NCBI GenBank assembly: GCA_002682825.1
Contig: NOKP01000004.1
Span: 741,607 to 805,606 of the forward strand
DNA: 64,000 nucleotides
Source of the DNA: Neonectria sp. B-13
Taxonomy: Eukaryota; Ascomycota; Sordariomycetes; Hypocreales; Nectriaceae
Reading direction: 5' to 3'
A model generated the notes under the pieces. It had not been told where the DNA came from, did not search any database, and was given only the letters and a program-made list of their open reading frames with translations. Made by a program: the position numbers and the translations under genes. Shown in pieces: positions 1 through 10,057 of this stretch (position 1 is the stretch's first letter; every line of letters begins with the position of its first letter).

Positions 1-3000
1 GACGCGTCCCAGTACAGTAACCCGCACCTGTCCCCGGACAAGGACAGCACCACTCTCGAGGAACTGGCCCATCTAGTGCGACTCTCCAAGTACCAGGAGC
101 GCAAGCGCGCCAACACTCGCCTCCGCCTCCAGAGGAGTTTGGTTTCCACCGCCCTGAGCGCCCGTTTGACCCGCTGCGGCGAGATTGCCCACCGCAACCT
201 CGTCGACGGCTTCCGGAAGGATGACAAGGACAACTTCGCTGCCCTCTACAACGCCATTCACGATGTCCGCAACAGCTGCGACGAGCTCCGCCGATATGCC
301 CTCCTGGATCCGGAGATGGAGGGCCTTGCCCCGCCCGCCCTGGGCTCTTCGGAAAGTGTGAACACTCCCACTAACTCCATGGCCGGAACCAACCCTCTCA
401 GAACCATGATGCCCTTCCTACACGACATCTCTGCCTCTGCCCGGGACACCTTCCTGGACTTTCTTACACAGCTCCGGACCAATCCGGACTATTTGGCTAC
501 TCGCATCTGTTCCTTGACCAGTTCTGAATTGAATGCCTTCTTGAGTTACCACAAAGGTTTGGAGCCCGTGGAATCCGTCCTCCCCTTCCATGGTCGATCC
601 GCCGCGAGGTCTCACGCAAGCGCGTCCGGGCGAAGCAGCACCAGCGTGGATATTGAGCGACTCCTGTCCTTCCAGCGACATGATCCGCTCTCTATCCTCA
701 TCCACACTTGCTTCGCCAACTCTGCTGGCCCAGATAGCTCCGAGGACCAGCGACGCACCGAGATCTGGGCAACCGCCCTGGCCCGCCTGATTTCCGAGCC
801 CAAATCCACCAGCGAACATTTCCTCATTTCCGTTCTCAATATTTGGACTGCCATGCGGGATTGGTCAGGCAAGTCAAACATGGAATGGTATCTCATGAAG
901 ATCCTCGAGGATGGAGCTTTCCTCCTGGACCGGGCCGAGGACCAGCACGGCACTCGATTCAACCTTTCGGATTGGAATCACTCAGACGAAATCGCGGCCA
1001 AGGAATTTTACGAAAGAGCTGTCAATCAACTATTCGAATTGGTTGACGACGAAGACGCCACAGGAATCCCCGAGGGACTTTTGGAACTTGGAAATGCCGT
1101 TCTCCGGAAGCTGGACAACAAGTACGTGGAGAACACTTCCCGCTGGTTGGTTTGGAGATGCCTCTTCTTTGTCTTTCTCCTGGGCGTCATTATCCACCCC
1201 GAGTCCTACGGCATGCTGGCTGAGTATCACATCACCCCCTATGCCCGTGAGAAGATCCTTAAAAAGGTCGCCATGAAGGCCCACGAATATGTATCCAGCA
1301 TGTGGAGCGGAAAGCCCTCGGCAACCTGTGTTCCCGTGGACGTGCCCCCGAAGATCAAGGGCCATGTGGAGAGTATCCTCGCCAGGTTCCAGGGATCTCA
1401 GTCAAAGGTGCCCGCGGCCAAGCTCTTGCCGGCGAGGTCCATCACATCCTTGAGGGAAACCATGGAGGTCCATCCCTATCTGGTTATCAGCCCTGCTGAT
1501 TTGGCGACGCTGGTTAATGCCATATTCCCAGAGAGGAGACCGCAATCGGCTGCCTCGGGTAGCTTCAGGTCTGGCCCCGCGTCCATCTCCGGCATGTCGG
1601 CCATCTCCATACCTATTTCGATGACAAATCCGCGGCAAAACTTTGAGACCGCTTCTATTATCAGCACCAGCGCCTCTTCGGTCTTTAGCGACGCCACGGC
1701 CTCGAGAGATGGCTTCATGGATGAGCAAACCTCAGTTACTCCACAGCGATACTCGCCTCCGGCGATGGATCCAGAGATGCAGAAGCGGTTGAACAAGTAT
1801 GAGGACGACGGATATCGCCTTCGCCTCGCCATCCATGAGATGACCCAGAACCTAGGCGCCGATGCCGTTCGTGGGACCTGCCATCCTTGTGCGGAACGCT
1901 GGGTTGTTCTCTTTATTTCCTCTGATGGGAAGAGTCTTTCCACACACATGACGTTTGATCCTGAAGATGAACTCGACGACGAGGAAAATTCATCAAGCAC
2001 CGATACGGACGAGGATGAGGTATCGAATGGACCAGAACTCGACAAGGACTACCATCAACTCCGGGACTCAATCCTCAAACTTGTTGAAGACTACGAGATT
2101 CCTCGGAGTTTGGAACCCGAAAGTGGCCGGACCCAGCTCAGCAATCGGGCATCAGGTCTCAAGAGGTACAAATCAAAAAGCAGGATCATCACCCCCGAGA
2201 GGTCAATGGCAAGTCGCAACCCGTATCGGAAACAGGGCAGTACCGGGCCTGGGAAATCCTCTCCAGGACTGGACTTCAAGAAGGATGCTACAGGATCTCA
2301 GATTGCCCACAAGGACGGCCAGCCGGAAGCAGTTTTGATTACCATGCTAAAGGCAGCTTCATCTCAATCCAAGGCTCTTGCAGATTTCGTGTCGTCCCAC
2401 GAGTATTGGAAGACGCTCAACCAGTTGAACGCCCTGGAATCAAACTCCTTACGAGAGAACGGCTTCGCAGTTCTCATCAATATCTTCTCCAGAGGACCCA
2501 GGGATTCAATACGAAGATCTGCATCCGCTATTGAAGAATACGATGCCTGGCTGGTCTGGCTGAAGCAGAGCCAGGAGCGCCACGAAGGACTCATTGACCG
2601 AATGATGAAGCGCGTACGAGCCATGCGCAACAAGATGTGGTACGTGACGGATGTGCGGAACTCCAAGGAGTACACACACAGCCGAGACATTTGCCAGGCA
2701 TTGAAGACGATGGGCATGCCACGCCGCTGGAACTCGTTCCAACGGTCCCGAGCCAACATGGCGCGAGTGCCAAACTCATCATACCTCTATCGTGCCGAAT
2801 CTCAGATCATGGATTTGCTGGCTGCTTCCGAGGAGCAAGGCGGACCCAACAAGCTCAGCGATGACCAGGCCGAAACCACTTCTCTCTGGCTCCAAAAGTA
2901 TGGCATCGAGAACTTCTGCCAGGGCGAAGAGCGAATTCACCGGTTCTGCTGCGAGGTGGACAAATGCATCTCGAAGCTGGTCGGAGAAACAATTCGCGAG

Positions 3001-5007
3001 GCACCGGTTTTGTGGTCGAGCGAGCTTTACAAGCGCGACAAAGTGTCGTACGACCGCATGAGAGCAAGGGAGCGAGAAGTTTCATGGGCGGGAGATGATT
3101 CTGCGAGCATCATTAGCGAGCAGGATCGGAGGTTCACCTCGTCATCAAGCCGACCAAGCTCATTTGCACGAGATTTGAGAAACTTGTCTATGCATAGCCC
3201 GAGCCAACAGCCACTCGACTCTGTTCGGCAAAGCTTGCCACGTGCGAGCACCGCCTTGTCGGACATTCTGGATGGACAAGAATATTTTGACCGTGCCTCG
3301 TCGTCTCATACGATGGACTCTGCGAGCACTTTCTGGTCACCATTCCAGCCTGTTATGTCGCCGGGTTCGGGCACGTCTCGAGGTTACTCGCCGACGACGA
3401 GCTTGACCAATCTCTCCACCACCTTCTCTCATCCTCCCTACAACACCCACACCCCGTCTACAGCGAGCTACTCGACCGGGCGCCCGGGAACGGCGGCTTC
3501 ATCCAATGAGACCGTCTTCCAGCAGCGGGTGGATGATGAGAAGACCCGGTTCCTCAACGATCTCAAACAATCCGTCACTAGTCTGTTGCTGTCGGATCTC
3601 GGCAATCAAGTCCTTGCCCGAGGGTCCGAGACAGACTCATGGTTCGAGACCTTGGGTCAACAGTGCATTGACCGTAAAGACGCTCTGGACCGTCGGGCAA
3701 AGCGGCGATCGGAGATCAAGGAGAAGCGGAGCTCTCGGCCTAGAGTGATTGAGAAGAAGAAGAGCTTCGGGAACTTGCGAGGCGCGGGCGAACCGGTGTC
3801 AGACCGGGCGTCGGAAGTTTCAGAGAGTCCGTCCATTTCCATCAATGATGGCTTGGCCACAAACGACTCAACACCGCGCCTGTCAGCCGTCAAAGAGACG
3901 AACGAGTTTCCGTTCAAGAAGGCGTACCAGCGGCTGCTCAATATGTTCTGCGTTCACCCCAACCCCTATGCCAAGTTGAATGCCCTACATGAGCTGGAGA
4001 ACCTCATCATAGCTTCTCTGAATTCGAGCAGCCATAAGAGGCCCCGGTGGAACCGGTCCGACGCAGGATCAAGCGTTGTCGAGGAACATGGCAACAATGC
4101 TCGGCCGACGCCTCTCGAGGGGACAATCGACAACATCAAAGAACGTCGCTCCCAGGCTATCCAGTCCCAACTCGAGACGCCTTTGTTTGGTCACCAATCC
4201 AGATCGAACGGCTCCGAGACGCGGTCCATTCTGTCTGGTGGAGCGGCAAACACGGATGCCATCACGAAAGAGCTTCAGGCACTGTTCCGGGAAGCGTCGA
4301 TCCGACCCAAGACGCTCTTCCGAGACCTGCAATTCATTGCCTCGTTTGTACCGCCGTCGGTACTAGACAAGCCGGAGCGAGGCAAAGCATTCTGGAACAC
4401 TGCTCTAGCGGCTATGAAGCTCAAGGCGGAGGTGTGCCGGACTATGGTGGAGATGGCGGACGAAGTTGTCGCGGCGCACACGCATGTCCGCAAGGCGCAC
4501 GCCGACTCCCCGGCGACGTCGGATGTGCCTCAATCGTCGACTGGAACACCGCCGCCTCCGTCGACAACCTACAAGCTTGATGATGCCGGCAAGATGTGGG
4601 CTATCACGGCCAAGGAAGGCTTCCCCACGGCACAGCGAGAACTTGCGCTCTTCTACCTCTCCAACCCGGAGTATGTGGAGCGGACGACACTGCCGCTGTC
4701 TAAGCCGCGAGAGGTGTTCAAGCAGGCAGTGATGGACATGTACGGCCGAAGCGAGCGAAGCCGGATGGGCCCTGGCGGCCCGGGTGGAAGCGGCCACGGA
4801 CTTGGCAGCGGAGGAGGTGGCTCGAGAGGATCGGGCATGGGTGGAGGCTCCGGAGAGGGCAAGGGAATGAGTGGAAAGGAGGGTGACGTGCGGAGTGACC
4901 CAGGCTTGATGTGCGTTGCAGTTCACTGGATGGAGGCGGCGGAACACGGAGGCGATGAGCTGGCGACGAGCTTCCTGAGGCAGAACGAGTTCATGGGACT
5001 TGGTTGA
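1..5007 (+). CDS. Large uncharacterised fungal protein, 5' end missing
   Basis: The frame is already open at base 1, so the start lies outside the window; about 1,668 residues are visible before the TGA. Long serine-rich, low-complexity stretches alternate with folded-looking helical blocks. One block (about bases 1140-1300) has a HPES...R...LKKVA pattern faintly like the end of a Ras-GAP fold, but I cannot assign the family. An acidic run lies near base 1970. Near the C-terminus (about 4580-4740 and 4900-5000), segments such as AITAKEGFPTAQRELALFYL and VHWMEAAEHGGDELA resemble Sel1-type helical repeats, interrupted by a glycine-rich linker at 4765-4870. No intron is needed in the visible part. 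Coding status is nearly certain; function is unknown. A cytoplasmic scaffold or regulator would fit the composition, but that is a guess. Confidence 0.9.
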   Translation, partial: DASQYSNPHLSPDKDSTTLEELAHLVRLSKYQERKRANTRLRLQRSLVSTALSARLTRCGEIAHRNLVDGFRKDDKDNFAALYNAIHDVRNSCDELRRYALLDPEMEGLAPPALGSSESVNTPTNSMAGTNPLRTMMPFLHDISASARDTFLDFLTQLRTNPDYLATRICSLTSSELNAFLSYHKGLEPVESVLPFHGRSAARSHASASGRSSTSVDIERLLSFQRHDPLSILIHTCFANSAGPDSSEDQRRTEIWATALARLISEPKSTSEHFLISVLNIWTAMRDWSGKSNMEWYLMKILEDGAFLLDRAEDQHGTRFNLSDWNHSDEIAAKEFYERAVNQLFELVDDEDATGIPEGLLELGNAVLRKLDNKYVENTSRWLVWRCLFFVFLLGVIIHPESYGMLAEYHITPYAREKILKKVAMKAHEYVSSMWSGKPSATCVPVDVPPKIKGHVESILARFQGSQSKVPAAKLLPARSITSLRETMEVHPYLVISPADLATLVNAIFPERRPQSAASGSFRSGPASISGMSAISIPISMTNPRQNFETASIISTSASSVFSDATASRDGFMDEQTSVTPQRYSPPAMDPEMQKRLNKYEDDGYRLRLAIHEMTQNLGADAVRGTCHPCAERWVVLFISSDGKSLSTHMTFDPEDELDDEENSSSTDTDEDEVSNGPELDKDYHQLRDSILKLVEDYEIPRSLEPESGRTQLSNRASGLKRYKSKSRIITPERSMASRNPYRKQGSTGPGKSSPGLDFKKDATGSQIAHKDGQPEAVLITMLKAASSQSKALADFVSSHEYWKTLNQLNALESNSLRENGFAVLINIFSRGPRDSIRRSASAIEEYDAWLVWLKQSQERHEGLIDRMMKRVRAMRNKMWYVTDVRNSKEYTHSRDICQALKTMGMPRRWNSFQRSRANMARVPNSSYLYRAESQIMDLLAASEEQGGPNKLSDDQAETTSLWLQKYGIENFCQGEERIHRFCCEVDKCISKLVGETIREAPVLWSSELYKRDKVSYDRMRAREREVSWAGDDSASIISEQDRRFTSSSSRPSSFARDLRNLSMHSPSQQPLDSVRQSLPRASTALSDILDGQEYFDRASSSHTMDSASTFWSPFQPVMSPGSGTSRGYSPTTSLTNLSTTFSHPPYNTHTPSTASYSTGRPGTAASSNETVFQQRVDDEKTRFLNDLKQSVTSLLLSDLGNQVLARGSETDSWFETLGQQCIDRKDALDRRAKRRSEIKEKRSSRPRVIEKKKSFGNLRGAGEPVSDRASEVSESPSISINDGLATNDSTPRLSAVKETNEFPFKKAYQRLLNMFCVHPNPYAKLNALHELENLIIASLNSSSHKRPRWNRSDAGSSVVEEHGNNARPTPLEGTIDNIKERRSQAIQSQLETPLFGHQSRSNGSETRSILSGGAANTDAITKELQALFREASIRPKTLFRDLQFIASFVPPSVLDKPERGKAFWNTALAAMKLKAEVCRTMVEMADEVVAAHTHVRKAHADSPATSDVPQSSTGTPPPPSTTYKLDDAGKMWAITAKEGFPTAQRELALFYLSNPEYVERTTLPLSKPREVFKQAVMDMYGRSERSRMGPGGPGGSGHGLGSGGGGSRGSGMGGGSGEGKGMSGKEGDVRSDPGLMCVAVHWMEAAEHGGDELATSFLRQNEFMGLG

Positions 5008-5895
5008 GTTTATTATACCCACAATGCTTGTTTGGTTTATCATTGGAAGGGAGCCCCTATGGCTGTGCGCGCGTGCATTGGAACAATTATGATATGATGG
5101 AATTGGATGGGATGAAATGGGATGGAACTGGGACTGGGACTAGGGCTGGGTGACGAACGCTTGCGTTCCTTGTCTTTGGTTCCTCATGGGCTTTGGGCGA
5201 TTAGACGGGTGCATGCTTGGATTGGCCGATGATCAGTTTTCCTGTTCATGATGTTCTTTCTCAGACTTGAGAGAAAGCGTGGAGGATATACCAGGATCTT
5301 TGCGACGAAGTATATATACGTTACTCTGCTTTTTGTGTTTAGGAACTGGCGTTAATACAGAAGATGATACATGGCTTTTTAACATGGTTGTTTGGTTCGT
5401 GGTTGAGTGAGTACTTGGATAGGTATAGCACGTAGGTAAAGAAGATTGTCGATGTAGTAGTAGTGTAATTGGTATTGGTGGAAGTACAGTGCGGGACTGT
5501 GCAACATCCCACTGTGATTAGATCATGCCGGGGCACCAGGACGGATAGCGGCCAGGCCACTAATACACAGCTCACTTCCAGGGACCTCAGCTCCAGTGCT
5601 CCATGATGGATCTATCCCCGCTCGACTGCCTGGCCTTTGCTGCCTGCTGCCGCATCCGCTGCACCAGACCGTGAATATCACACAGTGGATTGATGACCGA
5701 GTGAGCGGCTCTGACTCTCCAGACAAGCGACGGGGCGAGACATAAATAAACGAGCTCGGAGGCTTGGTAATTCCCGGGCGACAGAGCTGTTCATCCCACG
5801 TCGTCCCCATTGCCTCTTTTCTCGTGGTTATTCCTTGCAATCGCCTGACGGCGACAACTAAGACCCGACATCATCAACCACATCGCACCTCAGTC
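5008..5895. other. Intergenic region, F-box gene promoter
   Basis: Non-coding stretch between two genes on the same strand. It starts with the 3' end of the large gene, including G-rich imperfect repeats of GGGACTGGGATGG type near 5100-5150. A TATA-like A/T run lies near 5741. No open frame here looks coding. Confidence 0.6.
5741..5750 (+). promoter_or_regulatory. TATA-like element of the F-box gene
   Basis: CATAAATAAA stands alone in GC-rich sequence about 145 bp upstream of the chosen ATG at 5896. The distance suits a core promoter with a leader of roughly 100 nt. Sequence reading only. Confidence 0.35.
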
Positions 5896-7480
5896 ATGGC
5901 CGACACAGACACCGCCATGACGGACTCCGGCGTGCCCACAGCTCCCATGCCGAGCTGTCCCTTCCAGAAGGTCCCCCTCGAGGTCCTCCTGCGCATCACC
6001 TACTTCCTCAAAACGCCGGAGCTGGGTAACGTGCGTCTGACGTGTCGCTCCATCGAGCAGTCGCTTTACACCACCTTCACCCATGAGTTCTTCACCCGCA
6101 AGCAGTTCATGCTGTCCGACGTCAGCCTGCAAGCCCTCATTGACATCTCCAACAGTCGGCTTGGCGGCCACCTGCGCATGGTGCACCTAGGCCTCGACAG
6201 CTTTCCGCCGACGCTGCTGGGCCAGGCCGACCCGGAGCGCGACACGAAGCTCATACAGCGCTACGCCGGCATGTTCACCTTGTGGAACAGCGGCTACCAT
6301 CGCGACATGCTCGCCGAGGCCTTTGGAAACCTCCGGAATCTTGAAGATGTTGTCATTCGCGACTTCAACTCCAGCAGGCGCTCGCGCGATGGGCCGTACC
6401 AACAGTGGACGAGCTACGGGTCAACGACGGCCACCCGCGAGACAGGCGTTCGCGTCACCCAGAATGGTAGCAATATGTGGAACAATGGATTCTCGCAGAA
6501 CTTCAGCAGCCAGGTCTTCGCGGCTGTCCTCATGGCTCTGGGCCAGGCCAAGGCGAGACCGAAGGGCATCGAGGTCATGTCAAGGAGAGGCAACCCACTG
6601 AAGAACTTCGCCTTCAACATCGCCCCGTACATGGAATCCTCGGTGGTGCCAGTCCTCCAGAATCTGGAGAAGCTCCACATCGACATCGACATGACCTGGA
6701 GAACCGTTGGAACCGGAGCTGGCAGACCTCGCCCGCCCGAGGCAGCGAGCTACATGCTCCGCAACTTCCTCCTGAACACGACCAATCTCAAACATTTGCG
6801 CATCAACGAGATCCACAGCAATGATGATGGTATCAGCGGGCTGCTTGAATGGTTGGCGAAACCCAGCACTGCAACGCCGACTTCGAGTACAACCAGTCTG
6901 CCTGCCATTCCATCCCCGGCTTTTCCGCAGTTGGAAGAGCTGAACCTGGGACAAATGAGCGTCGAAGCATCCTGGATCCTCAATATGATCCGAAAACTTG
7001 CGCCCACGCTCAAGCGACTCGAGCTTTGGAGAGTAACTTTGCTCCGGACGCTCCCAGATAACCACTCCAACCCCCAGCTCATGGTCAGCTTCTGGACCAA
7101 GTTCTTTGACCGGCTCAGGGATATCCCTGGCCTGGACTTGCGGCACATCAAGGCGGGACATCTCGATCAGCACTGGCGCTCGCGCTCATCGAAATCGACG
7201 GTCTTGTTCGACGGCAAGGAGGCGGTAATAGCGTACACCGGCACCGACTGGAAGCACTTCATGGGGGAGGCGATTTCCAAGATTTCCGTCCAGTACGCCC
7301 TTGACCAGGGCGATATCTCCGACGGCACGGGGGAGGATGATGATGACTATAGTGATGGTATTTGGGATCTCTACGCGCTTGATTTGTGAAGAGCTACCTC
7401 CCGAATTGCTGACACGGCCTCTCTCTCTCTCCTCTATAGACTCGGACGAACACGATGACGATGACAATGATGGCCAGTAA
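5896..7480 (+). CDS. F-box domain protein
   Basis: Encodes about 500 residues. The N-terminal region reads FQKVPLEVLLRITYFL followed by LGNVRLTCRSIEQSLY, a typical F-box that would dock to Skp1 in an SCF ubiquitin ligase; the rest contains leucine-rich segments (LEELNLG, LKRLELWR) as expected for a substrate-recognition part. The ATG at 5896 is chosen because it directly precedes the conserved block; the frame is open upstream to 5764 but that part looks like leader. A GT..AG intron at 7358-7439 (82 bp, GCTGAC branch, CT-rich tract) joins GAT-G to AC-TCG and gives an acidic tail ending DDDDNDGQ at a TAA at 7478. Without splicing the protein would end at 7389 with LYALDL. The target is unknown. 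Confidence 0.85.
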
Positions 7481-8155
7481 CGGTGCTTACGGGAACGGAG
7501 CTGCAGGACGGCAATCTCGAATAGATGGGAGGAATCTTGAGAAAAGTAGTGAGCATGACGGAAGTATATGGTGGGAGTTGAAGGAGCTTGTTCGATGTAA
7601 GCTTGGAGGTAATTGCACGGAAGTTGTTGAGCAAGCTGCTTGGTATTTTGGGCGAGAGGAGATAGGGGTGGGGATCCTGCTACGATATGGGGTATATCTT
7701 GTTGTGAGATATGAGAGAGAAGGAAACGACCAATCTAAGTATTCTCTGCTTTGCTTTCTCCTTCAAAGTTCCTCTGCTCTATCGCAACGAAAAACCTGCC
7801 CCCAGGAACGCAAAGTCTTACGTCCAACACATTCTTTCGTCGTGACATACGACATGAAGGAATCAAAACCTTATGCCCAGCTGCAGTGTATCCGCCTCGC
7901 TAAAGAACTTTCTAGTCTGGGGCAGCTATCAAGGTCGACGGCTTCACAAGGTGCCGAATGCCTCGTCATGTGAAGGCAGACGTGTTTGACTTTTCTCATG
8001 GCATCCCGCATACAGTCATAAATTAAGAACCGCTGCAGTGCGGCAGAGAATCTTGAAAAGGTCTTACCCGTCCATGGCACGCCTTTCCCTGTTGCAACCC
8101 GCATCAACACGCATCTCGACGAGAACAAACATCATCTTCCTCCTCGAACTCCAGA
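7481..8155. other. Intergenic region
   Basis: Contains the F-box 3' end and the promoter of the small secreted protein gene. An open frame runs across 7455-7976 but has no recognisable composition or domain and overlaps the spliced F-box tail in another frame; it is not called. Confidence 0.5.
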
Positions 8156-8727
8156 ATGATGACCAAGTACGGCCTCATCGTGGCCCTCGCGGGTGTCCTC
8201 GCCCTAGCGGTTCCAGCACCGCTCCCCGACGAGATCAACCTGGACGAGCGCATCAAGTTTGGCTGGTGCCGCGAGACGAACGCGACCGGGACGTGTGACG
8301 ACCGGTACCTGGACCACGCGCGGTGCTGTGAGTTGCCCCCTTTCTCCAAAGCCGAGAGACGACGCATGTGCTAACGAAGGTGGCAGACGACTTCAAGATC
8401 CTGGACCCCTACCTGAACGACAACGTCGAGACCGTTACCGTCGCGGGCGGACGATGCGTCATATGGGAGTAAGTATTCCTGCAGCTCGCCCCCTTTCCTT
8501 CTCGAAGCACTCGTAGCGCTCGAAGCATGCTGACAAAAACGGCTTGTAGAAAAGACGGATGCCATGGCGACCACACGGGCATGATCATGGGAACCGACAT
8601 CGTCATCGACAACGCCTGCCCTGGGTACACTTGGTCAACGAGGGTGTCTTCTATCAAGTGCTGCGGCGGCGATTCCAACGCGCTGTGGTGTGCGGATCCA
8701 GGGAGGAAGCCCAAGTGCACTGATTAG
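8156..8727 (+). CDS. Small secreted cysteine-rich protein
   Basis: Three exons (8156-8327, 8387-8468, 8550-8727) joined at GT..AG introns of 59 and 81 bp, both with a CTAAC/CTGAC branch site, give 143 residues. The N-terminus, MMTKYGLIVALAGVLALAVP, is a clear signal peptide. The mature part has ten cysteines, including a CC pair near the C-terminus, and is rich in Asp, Gly and Trp, suggesting a disulfide-stabilised extracellular fold. I recognise no named family. Size, secretion and cysteine content are those of fungal effector-like or antimicrobial-like proteins, but an enzyme inhibitor or cell-wall protein is equally possible. Frame continuity across both junctions makes the gene model convincing. 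Confidence 0.8.
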
Positions 8728-10057
8728 TGACTGGTCTTGTTTTCTCAGACAATGTATCCATGAAGCTGCTGTCCGCCGAATGGGCGTATGCATTGGGGTG
8801 TAGACCTGAGGGGGGGGGGGGGGGCTTGAGGGCACCCTGAATAACAGCCCTTAGCCCGGCCTTGCTGCTTAACGAGGCTCCCAAGTTTGTCATTTTAGTC
8901 CTCAAGACTTTGGTTCTTTGAGTCTCAGTCCATAATTCAAGGCCACACAGTGCGTTTCATGAACTCGCCCGCGTCACTGACTAGGAATGCCTATTCTGTT
9001 GTTTGTATCTATTATTCACCAGCCACGGCTTCCCAGGCTAAGTAACTTGTGTTTATGTTGCTTTGGGCAGTACACAGAAAAGAAGAAAAGACGGGGGAAG
9101 TTCTAGAGGGTGAGAATAATCGCAAGCTACTGTACCTTTGGTTCTCAGCGCCAACATGACCAAAGCCGCAGCCATGCCAACCCCGGAGGCTGGAGCACGG
9201 CATAGTGATTTCACCGTCCGCCACCCGTGAGCCTCTGATCGTTCCAAGATACCACCAATCATCCTCAAATCCCAGGCATCATGGCCAATGACTCTTGGAA
9301 AGGCAGGCAGCAGGACCCCATTGAGCTATTCGGTGGCTGGCTTGCCCCTTCACCGTCTCACCCAACACTGCGACGACAGGGGGCCACGTGATGTCGTGTG
9401 ACGGTCGTGCCTGCCTCGGGCCCGCATCCTGCCCTTTTGGCGCGCGCCGCCGCCGCTGGTGCCTGGAGAAGCTGGAGCTTGCGGGACCCTCTGGAGCTGG
9501 GTCGTGCGCCAAGGCCAGGGAAGGTGCGGCGGGGGGGCGCAGATGCCTTCAGCGCAAGCTGCTGAGAGCACATCTTCTGGCTGTGAACGGCTCGATCATA
9601 AAACGGGCGGTGCCTTCCTTTCATTCACTCCTACCCAAATCCCATCTTTTCCTCTTCATTTTCTTCATCATCACCTCGTCACCTCCTATCCCGCATCAAT
9701 CTGTTCCTTCCCCCCCTCCCCCGTCGCCAATTGACACTGTCGTGTCGTCTTTTCTCTCGGCGATTACTGTTTTTGGTCGCGAAACCTGTTGGGCGCGCAT
9801 CTATCCTAAATTGCGCTGCGACGGCCTGTTGTTACTTAGGCGCAAGTCCCAGCTGTCACAGCCCACTGCTCACTGCCCACTGCCCACTGCCCCTTACTTG
9901 CTCCCCCGCTAGCCACTAACACACGTCAACAAACAATTAGTCGTGCTCGTCTCAGCTCAGCTCATTCCACCTGTCAGACTCAACTTTGCATCTCAATCTC
10001 AATCCCACTCCCACTGCCTCCTCGTTCTTCCCCTTCACCTCATTTTTCCCCCCAGAA
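8728..10057. other. Intergenic region with G-run and pyrimidine-rich leader
   Basis: Holds the 3' end of the secreted-protein gene, a run of about 13 G near 8811-8823, and the promoter and leader of the PARP gene. From about 9600 the sequence is strongly CT-rich, typical of fungal leaders. Four tandem copies of a CCCACTG-like heptamer lie at 9862-9889. Open frames here are low-complexity and not credible. Confidence 0.5.
9862..9889 (+). repeat. Heptamer tandem repeat
   Basis: Four adjacent units CCCACTG, CTCACTG, CCCACTG, CCCACTG lie in the presumed PARP leader or promoter. Probably simple-sequence expansion; no function is evident. Confidence 0.7.
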
